From: Thermoleophilia bacterium
GTDB taxonomy: Bacteria > Actinomycetota > Thermoleophilia > Gaiellales > Gaiellaceae
Assembly (NCBI GenBank): GCA_013362295.1
Contig: JABFWJ010000434.1
Coordinates: forward strand, 1 to 6,299
Direction of reading: 5' to 3'
Length of the DNA: 6,299 nucleotides
Positions 1-5,830 of the stretch are shown here, one piece after another. Positions within the stretch are counted from its first letter, which is position 1, and each line of letters begins with the position of its first letter. The notes below the pieces were generated by a model. That model did not search any database. It saw nothing but the letters and a program-made list of their open reading frames with translations, and was not told where the DNA came from. The translations under genes and the position numbers were made by a program.

Positions 1-1
1 C

Positions 2-1549
2 CTAAGCGGCGCGGGCGCGTTGGTGCTCGTCACCGGGCGCCGGCAGGGCGTCGCCGACGCGCGTGCTCGCCTTCAGCGGCACCTCGCGCAGCAGCCAGGT
101 GAGCGCGAACGCGAGCACCGACACGCTCCCCGCGACCAGGAACACCGGATGCAGAGCGGACGCGACCGCGTCCATGAATGCGTTGTGAGCGGCCGGCGGC
201 AGGTTCCTGATCCCTTCCGGGTTGATCACCTTCGGAATGCGCACGCCGCTCGGGAGACGCGCGGCGAGCTCGACGTGCAGACGGTTCGCGAAGATCGTCC
301 CGAACAGGGCGACGCCGATCGACCCGCCGATCTGGCGGAACATCGTCGAGCCACTCGTCGCGACGCCGAGGACGGAGTGGTCGACCGCGTTCTGCACGGC
401 GAGGATCAGCACCTGCATCACCATCCCGAGCCCGAGTCCGAGGATGCTGGCGTCGAGCGCCGCGACCCACGTGCTCGTGCCCGCCTCGAGCTGTGCGAGG
501 AGGAACATCGCCGCGGCCATCACCGCGGTGCCGATGATCGGGAAGGCGCGGTAACGCCCCAGCCGTGAGATCACCTGGCCGCTGAGGATCGACGTGATCA
601 GCACGCCGGCCATCAGCGGCGTGAGCTGGAGCCCGGAGCGCGTCGGGCTCGATCCCTTCGTCACCTGCAGGTACAGCGGGAGATACGTGATCGCGCCGAA
701 GAGCGAAAAGCCGACGATGAAGCCGACGGCGCTCGTCACCGAGAACGTGTGGTTGCGGAAGAGCGAGAGCGGAAGGATCGGCTCGGCGGCGCGGCTCTCG
801 ACGAGGACGAAGAGCGGCAGGAGAACGATGCTCAGGACGATCAGGAAGACGATCTGCGGCGAGCCCCAGGCCCACGTCGTCCCGCCGAGGCTCGTGAAGA
901 GGACGACGGAGGCGAGCGTTCCCGCGAGCAGTGCGGCACCGAGGTAGTCCATCGCGTGCCGGCGCTTATCGACGCGCGCGTGGAACGCGAACGCGATCAC
1001 GGCGAGCGCGACCGCGCCGACCGGAAGGTTGACGTAGAAGATCCACCGCCACGAGAGGTGGTCGACGAAGAATCCACCGAGCAGCGGGCCGACGACGGTC
1101 GAGAAGCCGAAGACGGCCCCGAAGTAGCCCTGATACTTCCCGCGCTCGCGCGGCGGGATCACGTCGCCGACGACGGCGAACGTGACGACCATCAGGCCGC
1201 CGGCCCCGAGGCCCTGCAGCGTCCGGAAGCCGATCAGCTGCGCCATGTCCTGGCTCAGCCCGCAGAGGACCGACCCGAGCAGGAAGAGCACGATCGCCAC
1301 CTGCAGCACGAGCTTCCGGCCGTAGAGGTCGCCGAGCTTGCCGTAGAGCGGCCCGGCGATCGTCGCGCTGAGCAGATACGCCGTCACGACCCAGGAGAGG
1401 TGCTCGATCCCGCCGAGATCGCCGACGATCGTCGGCAGCGCGGTCGACACGATCGTCTGGTCGAGCGACGCGAGGAGGAGCACGAGCATCAGCGCCAGAA
1501 AGATCAGGCGCAGGCGCGGTTGAGGCTGGACTGCGGGCTGCGTCACCAC
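2..1549 (-). CDS. DHA2-family MFS multidrug efflux transporter (EmrB/QacA type)
   Basis: A 515-residue inner-membrane proton-coupled drug exporter of the 14-helix DHA2 group; substrates cannot be read from sequence. Visible family motifs, in order: motif D1 around residues 29-39 (LDQTIVSTALP), motif A at 70-79 (GKLGDLYGRK), motif B at 109-118 (RLQGLGAGG), motif C at about 145-159 (GxxxxxxxxxGPLLGG), then the typical DHA2 stretch WRWIFYVNLP at 167-176. The second half keeps SGLQLTPLMAG (305-315) and FRQIGGSIG (404-412). Length and hydrophobic pattern fit a complete protein, ending in a short charged tail. The start is GTG at 1549-1547; a second GTG follows directly, and the nearby ATG is out of frame. 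No Shine-Dalgarno is visible. It is divergent from a MarR gene 49 bp away, which almost certainly controls it. Family assignment is firm; the drug specificity is unknown. Confidence 0.95.
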   Translation of the reverse strand: MVTQPAVQPQPRLRLIFLALMLVLLLASLDQTIVSTALPTIVGDLGGIEHLSWVVTAYLLSATIAGPLYGKLGDLYGRKLVLQVAIVLFLLGSVLCGLSQDMAQLIGFRTLQGLGAGGLMVVTFAVVGDVIPPRERGKYQGYFGAVFGFSTVVGPLLGGFFVDHLSWRWIFYVNLPVGAVALAVIAFAFHARVDKRRHAMDYLGAALLAGTLASVVLFTSLGGTTWAWGSPQIVFLIVLSIVLLPLFVLVESRAAEPILPLSLFRNHTFSVTSAVGFIVGFSLFGAITYLPLYLQVTKGSSPTRSGLQLTPLMAGVLITSILSGQVISRLGRYRAFPIIGTAVMAAAMFLLAQLEAGTSTWVAALDASILGLGLGMVMQVLILAVQNAVDHSVLGVATSGSTMFRQIGGSIGVALFGTIFANRLHVELAARLPSGVRIPKVINPEGIRNLPPAAHNAFMDAVASALHPVFLVAGSVSVLAFALTWLLREVPLKASTRVGDALPAPGDEHQRARAA

Positions 1550-1561
1550 GGCATGATAGCA

Positions 1562-1591
1562 ACATTACGCAACTATTGCTTCGTGCAACAA
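1562..1591 (-). promoter_or_regulatory. candidate promoter of the MFS exporter gene
   Basis: Reading the minus strand, a TTGTTG box (1591-1586) is followed after 18 bases by TAATGT (1567-1562), a fair match to a vegetative -35/-10 pair. Transcription would begin about six bases before the GTG start, leaving a nearly leaderless mRNA, which agrees with the absence of a ribosome binding site. The candidate MarR operator overlaps the -35 box and spacer. Position is by eye only. Confidence 0.4.
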
Positions 1592-1594
1592 TAG
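1573..1594. promoter_or_regulatory. candidate MarR operator (22-bp imperfect palindrome)
   Basis: The sequence has perfect outer arms CTATTG and CAATAG separated by ten bases; 8 of 11 symmetric pairs match, and a shorter TTGC-N5-GCAA symmetry lies inside. MarR dimers typically bind palindromes of this size in the gap between their own gene and the exporter they control. Its right edge is four bases before the marR ATG, so binding would block both divergent promoters. Extra GCAAC copies at 1559 and 1569, one helical turn apart, could be part of a second, weaker site. The palindrome is seen directly; the binding role is inference. Confidence 0.65.
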
Positions 1595-1598
1595 ACCG

Positions 1599-2033
1599 AT
1601 GCCGCGCCCCGAGGATCCGACGCTCCGCGTGCTCGACGAGCTGGGCCGGGTGGTGCGCGGGCTGGCACGGATCAGCGGCGGCGCGGACGACGGGCCGGCG
1701 ATGACCGCGACCCAGCGGCTCGCGCTGTTCGAGCTGGTCGAGGGGGGCCCGATGCGGCTGAACGACCTGGCCGCGCTGATTGGCACCTCCGCCCCCACCG
1801 CGAGCCGCGCCGTCGATGCGCTTGTCGACGCCGGCCTCGTCGAGCGGCGCACCGACCCGGCCGACCGGCGTGCGCTGCGCATCGAGCTCACCCCGGAAGG
1901 CCGGGCGCGGGTCGACCGGCGCAAAGCACAGGTCGCCGAGGCCTTTCGGCCCGCAGCCGCGGGCATGCCGGAAGCCGACCGCCGACGCCTCGCCGCGCTG
2001 CTCGCGCGCCTCGCCGACGAGTTGACTCGCTAA
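1599..2033 (+). CDS. MarR-family transcriptional regulator
   Basis: A 144-residue winged helix-turn-helix repressor, the usual length for MarR. The N-terminal and C-terminal helices (about 8-25 and 104-142) would form the dimer interface. The DNA-binding helix-turn-helix spans about residues 54-80, starting LNDLAALIGTSAPTASR, and is followed by the wing with the family signature DPADRRALRIELTPEG at 86-101 (D-x-R-R-x-x-x-x-x-L-T). It is divergent from the DHA2 exporter, so it most likely represses that gene and itself and releases DNA when a ligand binds. The ATG at 1599 has no Shine-Dalgarno because the operator palindrome lies right before it; a weak -10-like AACAAT at 1587-1592 would place the transcript start at the ATG itself, a leaderless mRNA. 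The ligand is unknown. Confidence 0.93.
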   Translation: MPRPEDPTLRVLDELGRVVRGLARISGGADDGPAMTATQRLALFELVEGGPMRLNDLAALIGTSAPTASRAVDALVDAGLVERRTDPADRRALRIELTPEGRARVDRRKAQVAEAFRPAAAGMPEADRRRLAALLARLADELTR

Positions 2034-2048
2034 GAAGCGAAGGGCATC

Positions 2049-2074
2049 CGCCTCGCAAGGCGCGGCGCTAGCCG
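2049..2074. terminator. weak hairpin pair between convergent genes
   Basis: Between the marR stop and the end of the convergent HNH-like gene lie two small perfect inverted repeats: CGCCT-CGCA-AGGCG at 2049-2062 and CGGC-GCTA-GCCG at 2063-2074, the second covering the HNH-like stop codon. Neither has a run of T on either strand, so they are not standard intrinsic terminators. Position between convergent genes is the main reason to consider a termination role. Confidence 0.25.
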
Positions 2075-2556
2075 TCGCGGTGCTTGAGCCCCGACTCACG
2101 CCGCTGCGCCTCGGCGAGCGTCAGCGAGCCCGCGCAGACACGCCGGTTGAGATCGATCTCGAGCTGGTCGACGATCAGAGCGCGCGGGTAGGGTTCCGGC
2201 CACAGGTTGCGGGGATCGAGCGGGCTGCCGCCGAGCTCGAGGCTGATCAGGTGGTCCTCCTGGAACGCGGACGGAGGCCCGCGCAGGCGGTCGCGGCGCA
2301 ACTGGCGCTGCTTGAGCGCATTCGTGTAGTCGACCGGCGGCCGGATCGTGCGCGTCCAGCCGTGCCGGCAGATCGTCGAGCCGATCGTCGCCTGCGTCAC
2401 CGCCGGGTTGAGCACGCCGGGCGTCAGGGCCCAGCTCGCGCTGACGACCACGTGCCGGCCGCCGCCCGACCAGCTGCCCGCCCAGCCGCGGACGGCAAGC
2501 GCGGCCACAACCAGCGCGAGGGCAAGGAGCCCGAGCTCGACGACTGAGAAACGCAT
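2068..2556 (-). CDS. small anchored or secreted HNH-like protein
   Basis: A 162-residue protein of uncertain function. Residues 1-4 are short and carry Arg2; residues 5-22 are strongly hydrophobic and read as a signal anchor or uncleaved signal peptide, so the rest may lie outside the membrane. The core at 101-120 has DHLISLELGG, six residues, then NLWP. This resembles the D-H ... N part of HNH endonucleases (DHI-P...N), with Asp101, His102 and Asn117 in the right order, but the third HNH histidine position appears as Trp/Pro, and no CxxC zinc pairs are seen. Cys63 and Cys141 could form a disulfide if exported. The C-terminus (LTLAEAQRR) is a conserved-looking helix. Proteins with this arrangement are common hypotheticals in actinomycetes. 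It could be a periplasmic nuclease or a non-catalytic relative. ATG 2556 was chosen because it precedes the hydrophobic segment exactly. It stands alone between two plus-strand genes. Confidence 0.8.
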   Translation of the reverse strand: MRFSVVELGLLALALVVAALAVRGWAGSWSGGGRHVVVSASWALTPGVLNPAVTQATIGSTICRHGWTRTIRPPVDYTNALKQRQLRRDRLRGPPSAFQEDHLISLELGGSPLDPRNLWPEPYPRALIVDQLEIDLNRRVCAGSLTLAEAQRRESGLKHRDG

Positions 2557-2563
2557 CCGGTCA

Positions 2564-2591
2564 ACGGTACGAACACCGGCGCGCGCCGCAA
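2564..2591 (-). promoter_or_regulatory. candidate promoter of the HNH-like gene
   Basis: On the minus strand TTGCGG (2591-2586) precedes TACCGT (2569-2564) by 16 bases. The -10-like box ends seven bases before the ATG at 2556, so the transcript would be leaderless, in line with the missing Shine-Dalgarno. The match to consensus is modest. Confidence 0.3.
2577..2588. repeat. 12-bp perfect GC palindrome
   Basis: CGGCGCGCGCCG is a perfect 12-bp palindrome inside the gap before the HNH-like gene and within its candidate promoter spacer. It could be an operator, but alternating GC palindromes arise easily by chance in DNA of this composition. Confidence 0.3.
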
Positions 2592-2618
2592 GTGTCCAAA
2601 ACGAAAAGGCACGAAGTT

Positions 2619-2667
2619 GTCACTCCTCCGGGGGAGAGCCGACACCCCGAAAGGGTGACGGCGTCAC
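2619..2667 (+). other. structured region, possible mRNA leader of the histidine kinase
   Basis: A strong hairpin spans 2638-2662: arms GCCGACACCC and GGGTGACGGC pair over nine base pairs with one symmetric A-A mismatch around the loop CGAAA. A competing hairpin uses GTGAC (2655-2659) with GTCAC (2663-2667), and the same GTGAC can instead pair with GTCAC at 2619-2623. A small CTCC/GGAG stem lies at 2626-2636. Mutually exclusive pairings of this kind occur in regulatory leaders. I could not match it to any riboswitch consensus I know. It is a leader only if the kinase starts at 2694; if translation begins at GTG 2592 this is coding sequence. Confidence 0.35.
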
Positions 2668-2693
2668 GTCGCCCGCGCGCCGATGAAGCGTTC

Positions 2694-3875
2694 ATGCACT
2701 GGCCGGAACTGCGGCACGCGCCGGGCGACCTCGTCGGCGATCCGGACGAGTACGCGCGCTGGTTCGCGAGCGTCGAAGATCAACTGCTCGAAGCCGAGGA
2801 GCGCTACCGCACGCTCGTCGAGACGCTGCCGCTCGCCACGTACATCGACCGCGACGACCGCACCGTCGGGACCGCGTGGGTGAGCTCGCAGATCGAAACG
2901 ATCACGTCTTATGCACCGGCCGAGTGGACGAGCAACCCGGACCTGCTGATCGAGGTGCTCCATCCCGAGGACCGCGACGAGGTTCTCGCGGAGATGCAGC
3001 GTGTGAAGGAGAGCGGCGGCTCCCGCGACCACGAGTATCGCCTCGTGCGCCGGGACGGCAGCGTCGTCTGGGTGCACGACTCCGCCGTGAGCGTCGTGGA
3101 AGGAGAGCGCCGCTACGCACGAGGCTTTGTCGTCGACGTCACGGCGCGGCGCGAGGCCGAGCTCGAGCTCGAGCGCCAGAATCAGCAGCTGCGGCAGCTC
3201 GACCGTCTCAAAGACGAGTTCGTCGCGCTCGTCTCGCACGAGCTGCGGACGCCCCTGACGTCGATCCGCGGCTACCTCGAGCTGATGAGCGAGGACGAGA
3301 ACCTCACGCCGGAGCAGCTGCGGTTCCTCGACACGATCGACCGCAACGCGCAGCGCCTGCAGCGCGTCGTCGGCGACCTGCTCTTCTGCGCGCAGGTCGA
3401 AGCGGGCAAGCTACGGCTCGAGTCCGGGAGGGTCGAGCTGAACGCCGTCGTCGAAGAGGCCCTCCACGCCGCGCAGCCCGCGGCCACGGCGAAGTCGATC
3501 GAGCTGAACTCAGAGCTCGGCGCCCTCCCCGAGATCGAAGGCGACCGCGCCCGGCTCGCTCAGGTGCTCGACAACTTCCTCTCGAACGCCATCAAGTTCA
3601 CCCCGACGGGCGGCAGCGTCACCGTGACGACGATCGCGTACCCGGGAGAGGTCGAGATCGCGATCGCCGATACCGGCATGGGCATCGCGGCCGCCGAGCT
3701 GCCGAACCTCTTCCGGCGCTTCTTCCGCACCGAGCGCGCGACGGCGTCAGCGGTCCCCGGCACGGGTCTCGGTCTCGCGATCGCAAAGGCGATCGTGACC
3801 GAGCACGGCGGGCGGATCCGAGTCCAGTCGACGGAAGGCGCCGGCACGACCTTCCGCGTCATCCTTCCCGGCTGA
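2694..3875 (+). CDS. soluble PAS-domain sensor histidine kinase
   Basis: From ATG 2694 this is 393 residues. No membrane helix is visible, so it should sense a cytoplasmic signal and phosphorylate an unknown response regulator. A PAS_3-type domain covers about 37-152 (HPEDRD at 90-95; EYRLVRRDGSVVWV in its second half; DVTARREAE at its end), followed by a short coiled coil and the HisKA domain with the H-box SHELRTPL, phospho-acceptor His182. The ATPase domain has the N-box QVLDNFLSNAIKF (Asn294, Asn298), G1 box DTGMGI from Asp326, the F-box LFRRFFR, and G2 box GTGLGL at 356-361. All catalytic elements are intact. The frame is open up to GTG 2592, adding 34 residues; I prefer 2694 because the extra part is basic, low in domain content, less GC-biased at third positions and overlaps a strong hairpin. 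No response regulator is adjacent, so it is an orphan kinase; the ligand of the PAS domain is unknown. Confidence 0.92.
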   Translation: MHWPELRHAPGDLVGDPDEYARWFASVEDQLLEAEERYRTLVETLPLATYIDRDDRTVGTAWVSSQIETITSYAPAEWTSNPDLLIEVLHPEDRDEVLAEMQRVKESGGSRDHEYRLVRRDGSVVWVHDSAVSVVEGERRYARGFVVDVTARREAELELERQNQQLRQLDRLKDEFVALVSHELRTPLTSIRGYLELMSEDENLTPEQLRFLDTIDRNAQRLQRVVGDLLFCAQVEAGKLRLESGRVELNAVVEEALHAAQPAATAKSIELNSELGALPEIEGDRARLAQVLDNFLSNAIKFTPTGGSVTVTTIAYPGEVEIAIADTGMGIAAAELPNLFRRFFRTERATASAVPGTGLGLAIAKAIVTEHGGRIRVQSTEGAGTTFRVILPG

Positions 3876-3882
3876 ATCCTTA

Positions 3883-3910
3883 CAGCGTGAGCCGGGCGCC
3901 CTACGCGCTG
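3883..3910. terminator. inverted repeat between convergent kinase and ligase genes
   Basis: The 25-bp gap between the two convergent stop codons contains the perfect palindrome GGGCGCCC (3894-3901), flanked by outer arms CAGCG (3883-3887) and CGCTG (3906-3910). Together they can form an interrupted hairpin that could slow polymerase from both sides. There is no T tract, so a terminator role is only suggested by location. Confidence 0.3.
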
Positions 3911-5205
3911 TCGGCCGCGAGCGACCAGACGGCGACGGCGACCCACGGGACGCCGATCACGTCGGTCTGGAGCCCGAGGACGAGCATGCTCGCGAACGCC
4001 GCGCCGAGCCACGGCCGCCGCGCGAGAGTCACGCGCAAGAGCGAGAGCGACCACACGACGAAGACGAGCGCGCCGAGTAGGCCGACCTCGACGCCGAGCT
4101 CGGTGTAGGTCGACTCACCGGCCTTCACGTCGACGTGTGTGCGCGCCGCCGTCACGCCCGAGTTTCCGAGCCCGAACCCCCACGGATGATGCGCGACCGT
4201 CGTCACGCCGTCACGCAGTGACGCCAGGTGCTCCGTGGTCGACGATTCGCCGGCGCTCGTCGGGTCGTGGGACGCGGTCGGGTGCTGTTTGGCGATCCGC
4301 TCCTGGGTCCGGAGCTCCGACGCGGTCAGGTGCGTGCGCGGCGCGACGTGGTCGTACCCCTTGACGAACGCGAAGCTCACGACGACGACGGCCAGCGCGT
4401 AGAACGCCGGGCGCCAGGCGCGACGCCTCGCGGCGAGCACGAGCAGCCCGAGGACGAGCGCGAGCAGTGCGGACCGCGTGTGCGTGAACAGCAAGGCTGC
4501 GACCAGCAAGAGCGCGAGCGCCATGCCCCAACGCCTGCGCAACGGCACGAAGAACAGTGCGGCCACGAGGAGGTACGACGTCGCGAGCGGCGAGAGGAAC
4601 GTCGAGGTCAAGCGGCGGAAGACGACACCGTTGCCTGAGTTGTATACGAAGTTCTCGGGCAGGCCCGAGAGCCCTACGTAGCGCAGCCCCAGCTGGTCGC
4701 GGAACCAACCGGCCGACTCGCGCCAGAACGAGAGCGGGACCGCAAAGACGTCCACCAGACCGGCGACCGCGACGACGCACGCCACCGCGAGGACGGTGCG
4801 GCAGAGGCGCGCGCGCTCGGACTCGGTCAGCTCGAGACCACGGCCGAGGAAGTACGCACCGACGGGCAGCAGGTCGTGCCGCGCCGCATAGAGGACGCCC
4901 TTGTGCGTCGCCCCGCCACCGAGCCACGACTGCGGCAGCACGCCGTAGAGGACGATGAACGCGCCGAACGCCAGCGCGAGCCAGTCGCACGACGTCGCCT
5001 TGAACGGCAGCCCGCGCCGGGCCCACACGACGAGCCCGAGGGCGGCGATCAGGAGCACGTCCTTCCACGCAGCGACGACGGTCAGCGCCGCACCACGCAC
5101 GCCTGCGCGCCACAACTCCGACATGACGAGGTTGTGCAGCGCAAGCCCCACGATCAGCACGTGCAGCGCCCACACGGGCCGCCCGGCCCGCGCCACGTGG
5201 CTCAT
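3901..5205 (-). CDS. O-antigen ligase/polymerase-like polytopic membrane protein (Wzy_C/WaaL type)
   Basis: A 434-residue membrane protein with roughly ten to twelve hydrophobic helices and one large hydrophilic loop at about 282-335, the layout of the O-antigen ligase and polymerase superfamily, which transfers or polymerises undecaprenyl-linked glycans outside the membrane. Family-like signatures are THTRSALLAL (241-250, with a conserved-type Arg244), HHPWGFGLGNSG (339-350) on the far side of the loop, and ESTYTELGVEVGLLG (364-378), which corresponds to the usual HNxxLxxxxExGxxG element but lacks its leading histidine. The start at ATG 5205 overlaps the stop of the methyltransferase by four bases (ATGA), so translation is probably coupled. 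The frame stays open 76 codons further upstream, but that part lies inside the methyltransferase gene and is Arg/Ala-rich without domain character. Substrate, and ligase versus polymerase role, cannot be decided. Confidence 0.85.
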   Translation of the reverse strand: MSHVARAGRPVWALHVLIVGLALHNLVMSELWRAGVRGAALTVVAAWKDVLLIAALGLVVWARRGLPFKATSCDWLALAFGAFIVLYGVLPQSWLGGGATHKGVLYAARHDLLPVGAYFLGRGLELTESERARLCRTVLAVACVVAVAGLVDVFAVPLSFWRESAGWFRDQLGLRYVGLSGLPENFVYNSGNGVVFRRLTSTFLSPLATSYLLVAALFFVPLRRRWGMALALLLVAALLFTHTRSALLALVLGLLVLAARRRAWRPAFYALAVVVVSFAFVKGYDHVAPRTHLTASELRTQERIAKQHPTASHDPTSAGESSTTEHLASLRDGVTTVAHHPWGFGLGNSGVTAARTHVDVKAGESTYTELGVEVGLLGALVFVVWSLSLLRVTLARRPWLGAAFASMLVLGLQTDVIGVPWVAVAVWSLAADSA

Positions 5206-5801
5206 TCGGGGCCGATCGCGATCAGCGTCATACCGGTGTTGAGTACACGCACGCTGTAAGGAAAGAGCGCGGCGAGCTCCTTCGACGTGAGCGGGTCGAG
5301 GACGTCCTCGAACGGCAGCAGCCGCTCGCGGGGACCCGCGGGCAACCAGTGCACGAACGGCAGCAGCGTGTGCACCTCGACCGGGAACCGGCGATTCGGC
5401 GTCGTCACGAACACGCGCCGCGCGACGCGGCACAGCTCGTGCACGAACCGACGCTGCCCCACGCGGCCGCCGGCCACGTGCTCAACGACCGCGTTCGAGA
5501 ACCCGATGTCGAACTCTGCATCGCGAAACGGGAGATCGCGGCCGTCGGCCCGCACCACCCGGACGCGCGGAAACGCGGCCGCGAAGCGGTCGAGCTCCGT
5601 GTGGCCGACTCCGGTGATCCGGTCCGGCCACGGATACAGCGCCTCGAAGAAGTTGTCAGTCGAGCCGGCGCCGAACGGCGCGTCGGTGACGCCGACGTCG
5701 ACGACCGTCGTCTCGGGTCCGGGCTGGAAGAGGTCGAGGAAGAGCTGCAGCTTCCGTTCGCGGCTCCGCATGGACACCCGCGACGCGACCCGGCGGAGCA
5801 T
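5202..5801 (-). CDS. class I SAM-dependent methyltransferase (Methyltransf_11 type)
   Basis: A 199-residue cytoplasmic Rossmann-fold methyltransferase. Motif I is VVDVGVTDAP at 33-42, which departs from the usual VLDxGxGxG glycine pattern. It is followed by ITGVGHTELDRF (62-73, motif II region), ADGRDLPF (85-92), DIGFSNAVVEHV (98-109, the Methyltransf_11 motif around the substrate side), and RRVFVTTPNRRFPVEVHTLLPFVHW in the later strands (from 128). Genes of this kind often sit in polysaccharide clusters, and here it is the first gene of a two-gene operon with the O-antigen-ligase-like protein, sharing ATGA. A role in modifying a glycan, lipid-linked sugar or a related small molecule is inferred. 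ATG 5801 gives a full domain. No Shine-Dalgarno is seen; a TAGGCT box six bases upstream suggests a leaderless transcript. The acceptor is unknown. Confidence 0.85.
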   Translation of the reverse strand: MLRRVASRVSMRSRERKLQLFLDLFQPGPETTVVDVGVTDAPFGAGSTDNFFEALYPWPDRITGVGHTELDRFAAAFPRVRVVRADGRDLPFRDAEFDIGFSNAVVEHVAGGRVGQRRFVHELCRVARRVFVTTPNRRFPVEVHTLLPFVHWLPAGPRERLLPFEDVLDPLTSKELAALFPYSVRVLNTGMTLIAIGPE

Positions 5802-5807
5802 CGACTG

Positions 5808-5823
5808 AGCCTATCCCTAGACT
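5808..5823. promoter_or_regulatory. back-to-back -10-like boxes of two divergent genes
   Basis: The 29-bp gap between the methyltransferase and the glycosylase holds TAGGCT on the minus strand (5813-5808) and TAGACT on the plus strand (5818-5823), four bases apart and nearly symmetric. Each lies six or seven bases before its own ATG, as expected for leaderless mRNAs. Clear -35 boxes are missing; GTGACC on the minus strand (5838-5833) is the best candidate, with a long 19-base spacer. The two promoters could not be occupied at once. Confidence 0.4.
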
Positions 5824-5830
5824 CGGGCGG

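Noticed and set aside
749..1594. Long open frame on the plus strand opposite the exporter gene
   Set aside because: It is very rich in Arg, Glu and Asp without domain character, and lies antisense to a clear transporter; it is a by-product of high GC content.
2619..2667. A known riboswitch (c-di-GMP, glycine, cobalamin, THF, ZTP, c-di-AMP considered)
   Set aside because: The conserved core sequences of these classes are not present; only generic hairpins are seen.
2876..4108. Long plus-strand open frame overlapping the kinase and the ligase end
   Set aside because: Arg-rich with no recognisable motif, and it overlaps the well-supported kinase in another frame.
5206..5433. Upstream extension of the ligase-like gene to 5433
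   Set aside because: The added 76 residues are Arg/Ala-rich, lie inside the methyltransferase gene, and the ATG at 5205 gives a classic four-base overlap followed directly by the first membrane helix.
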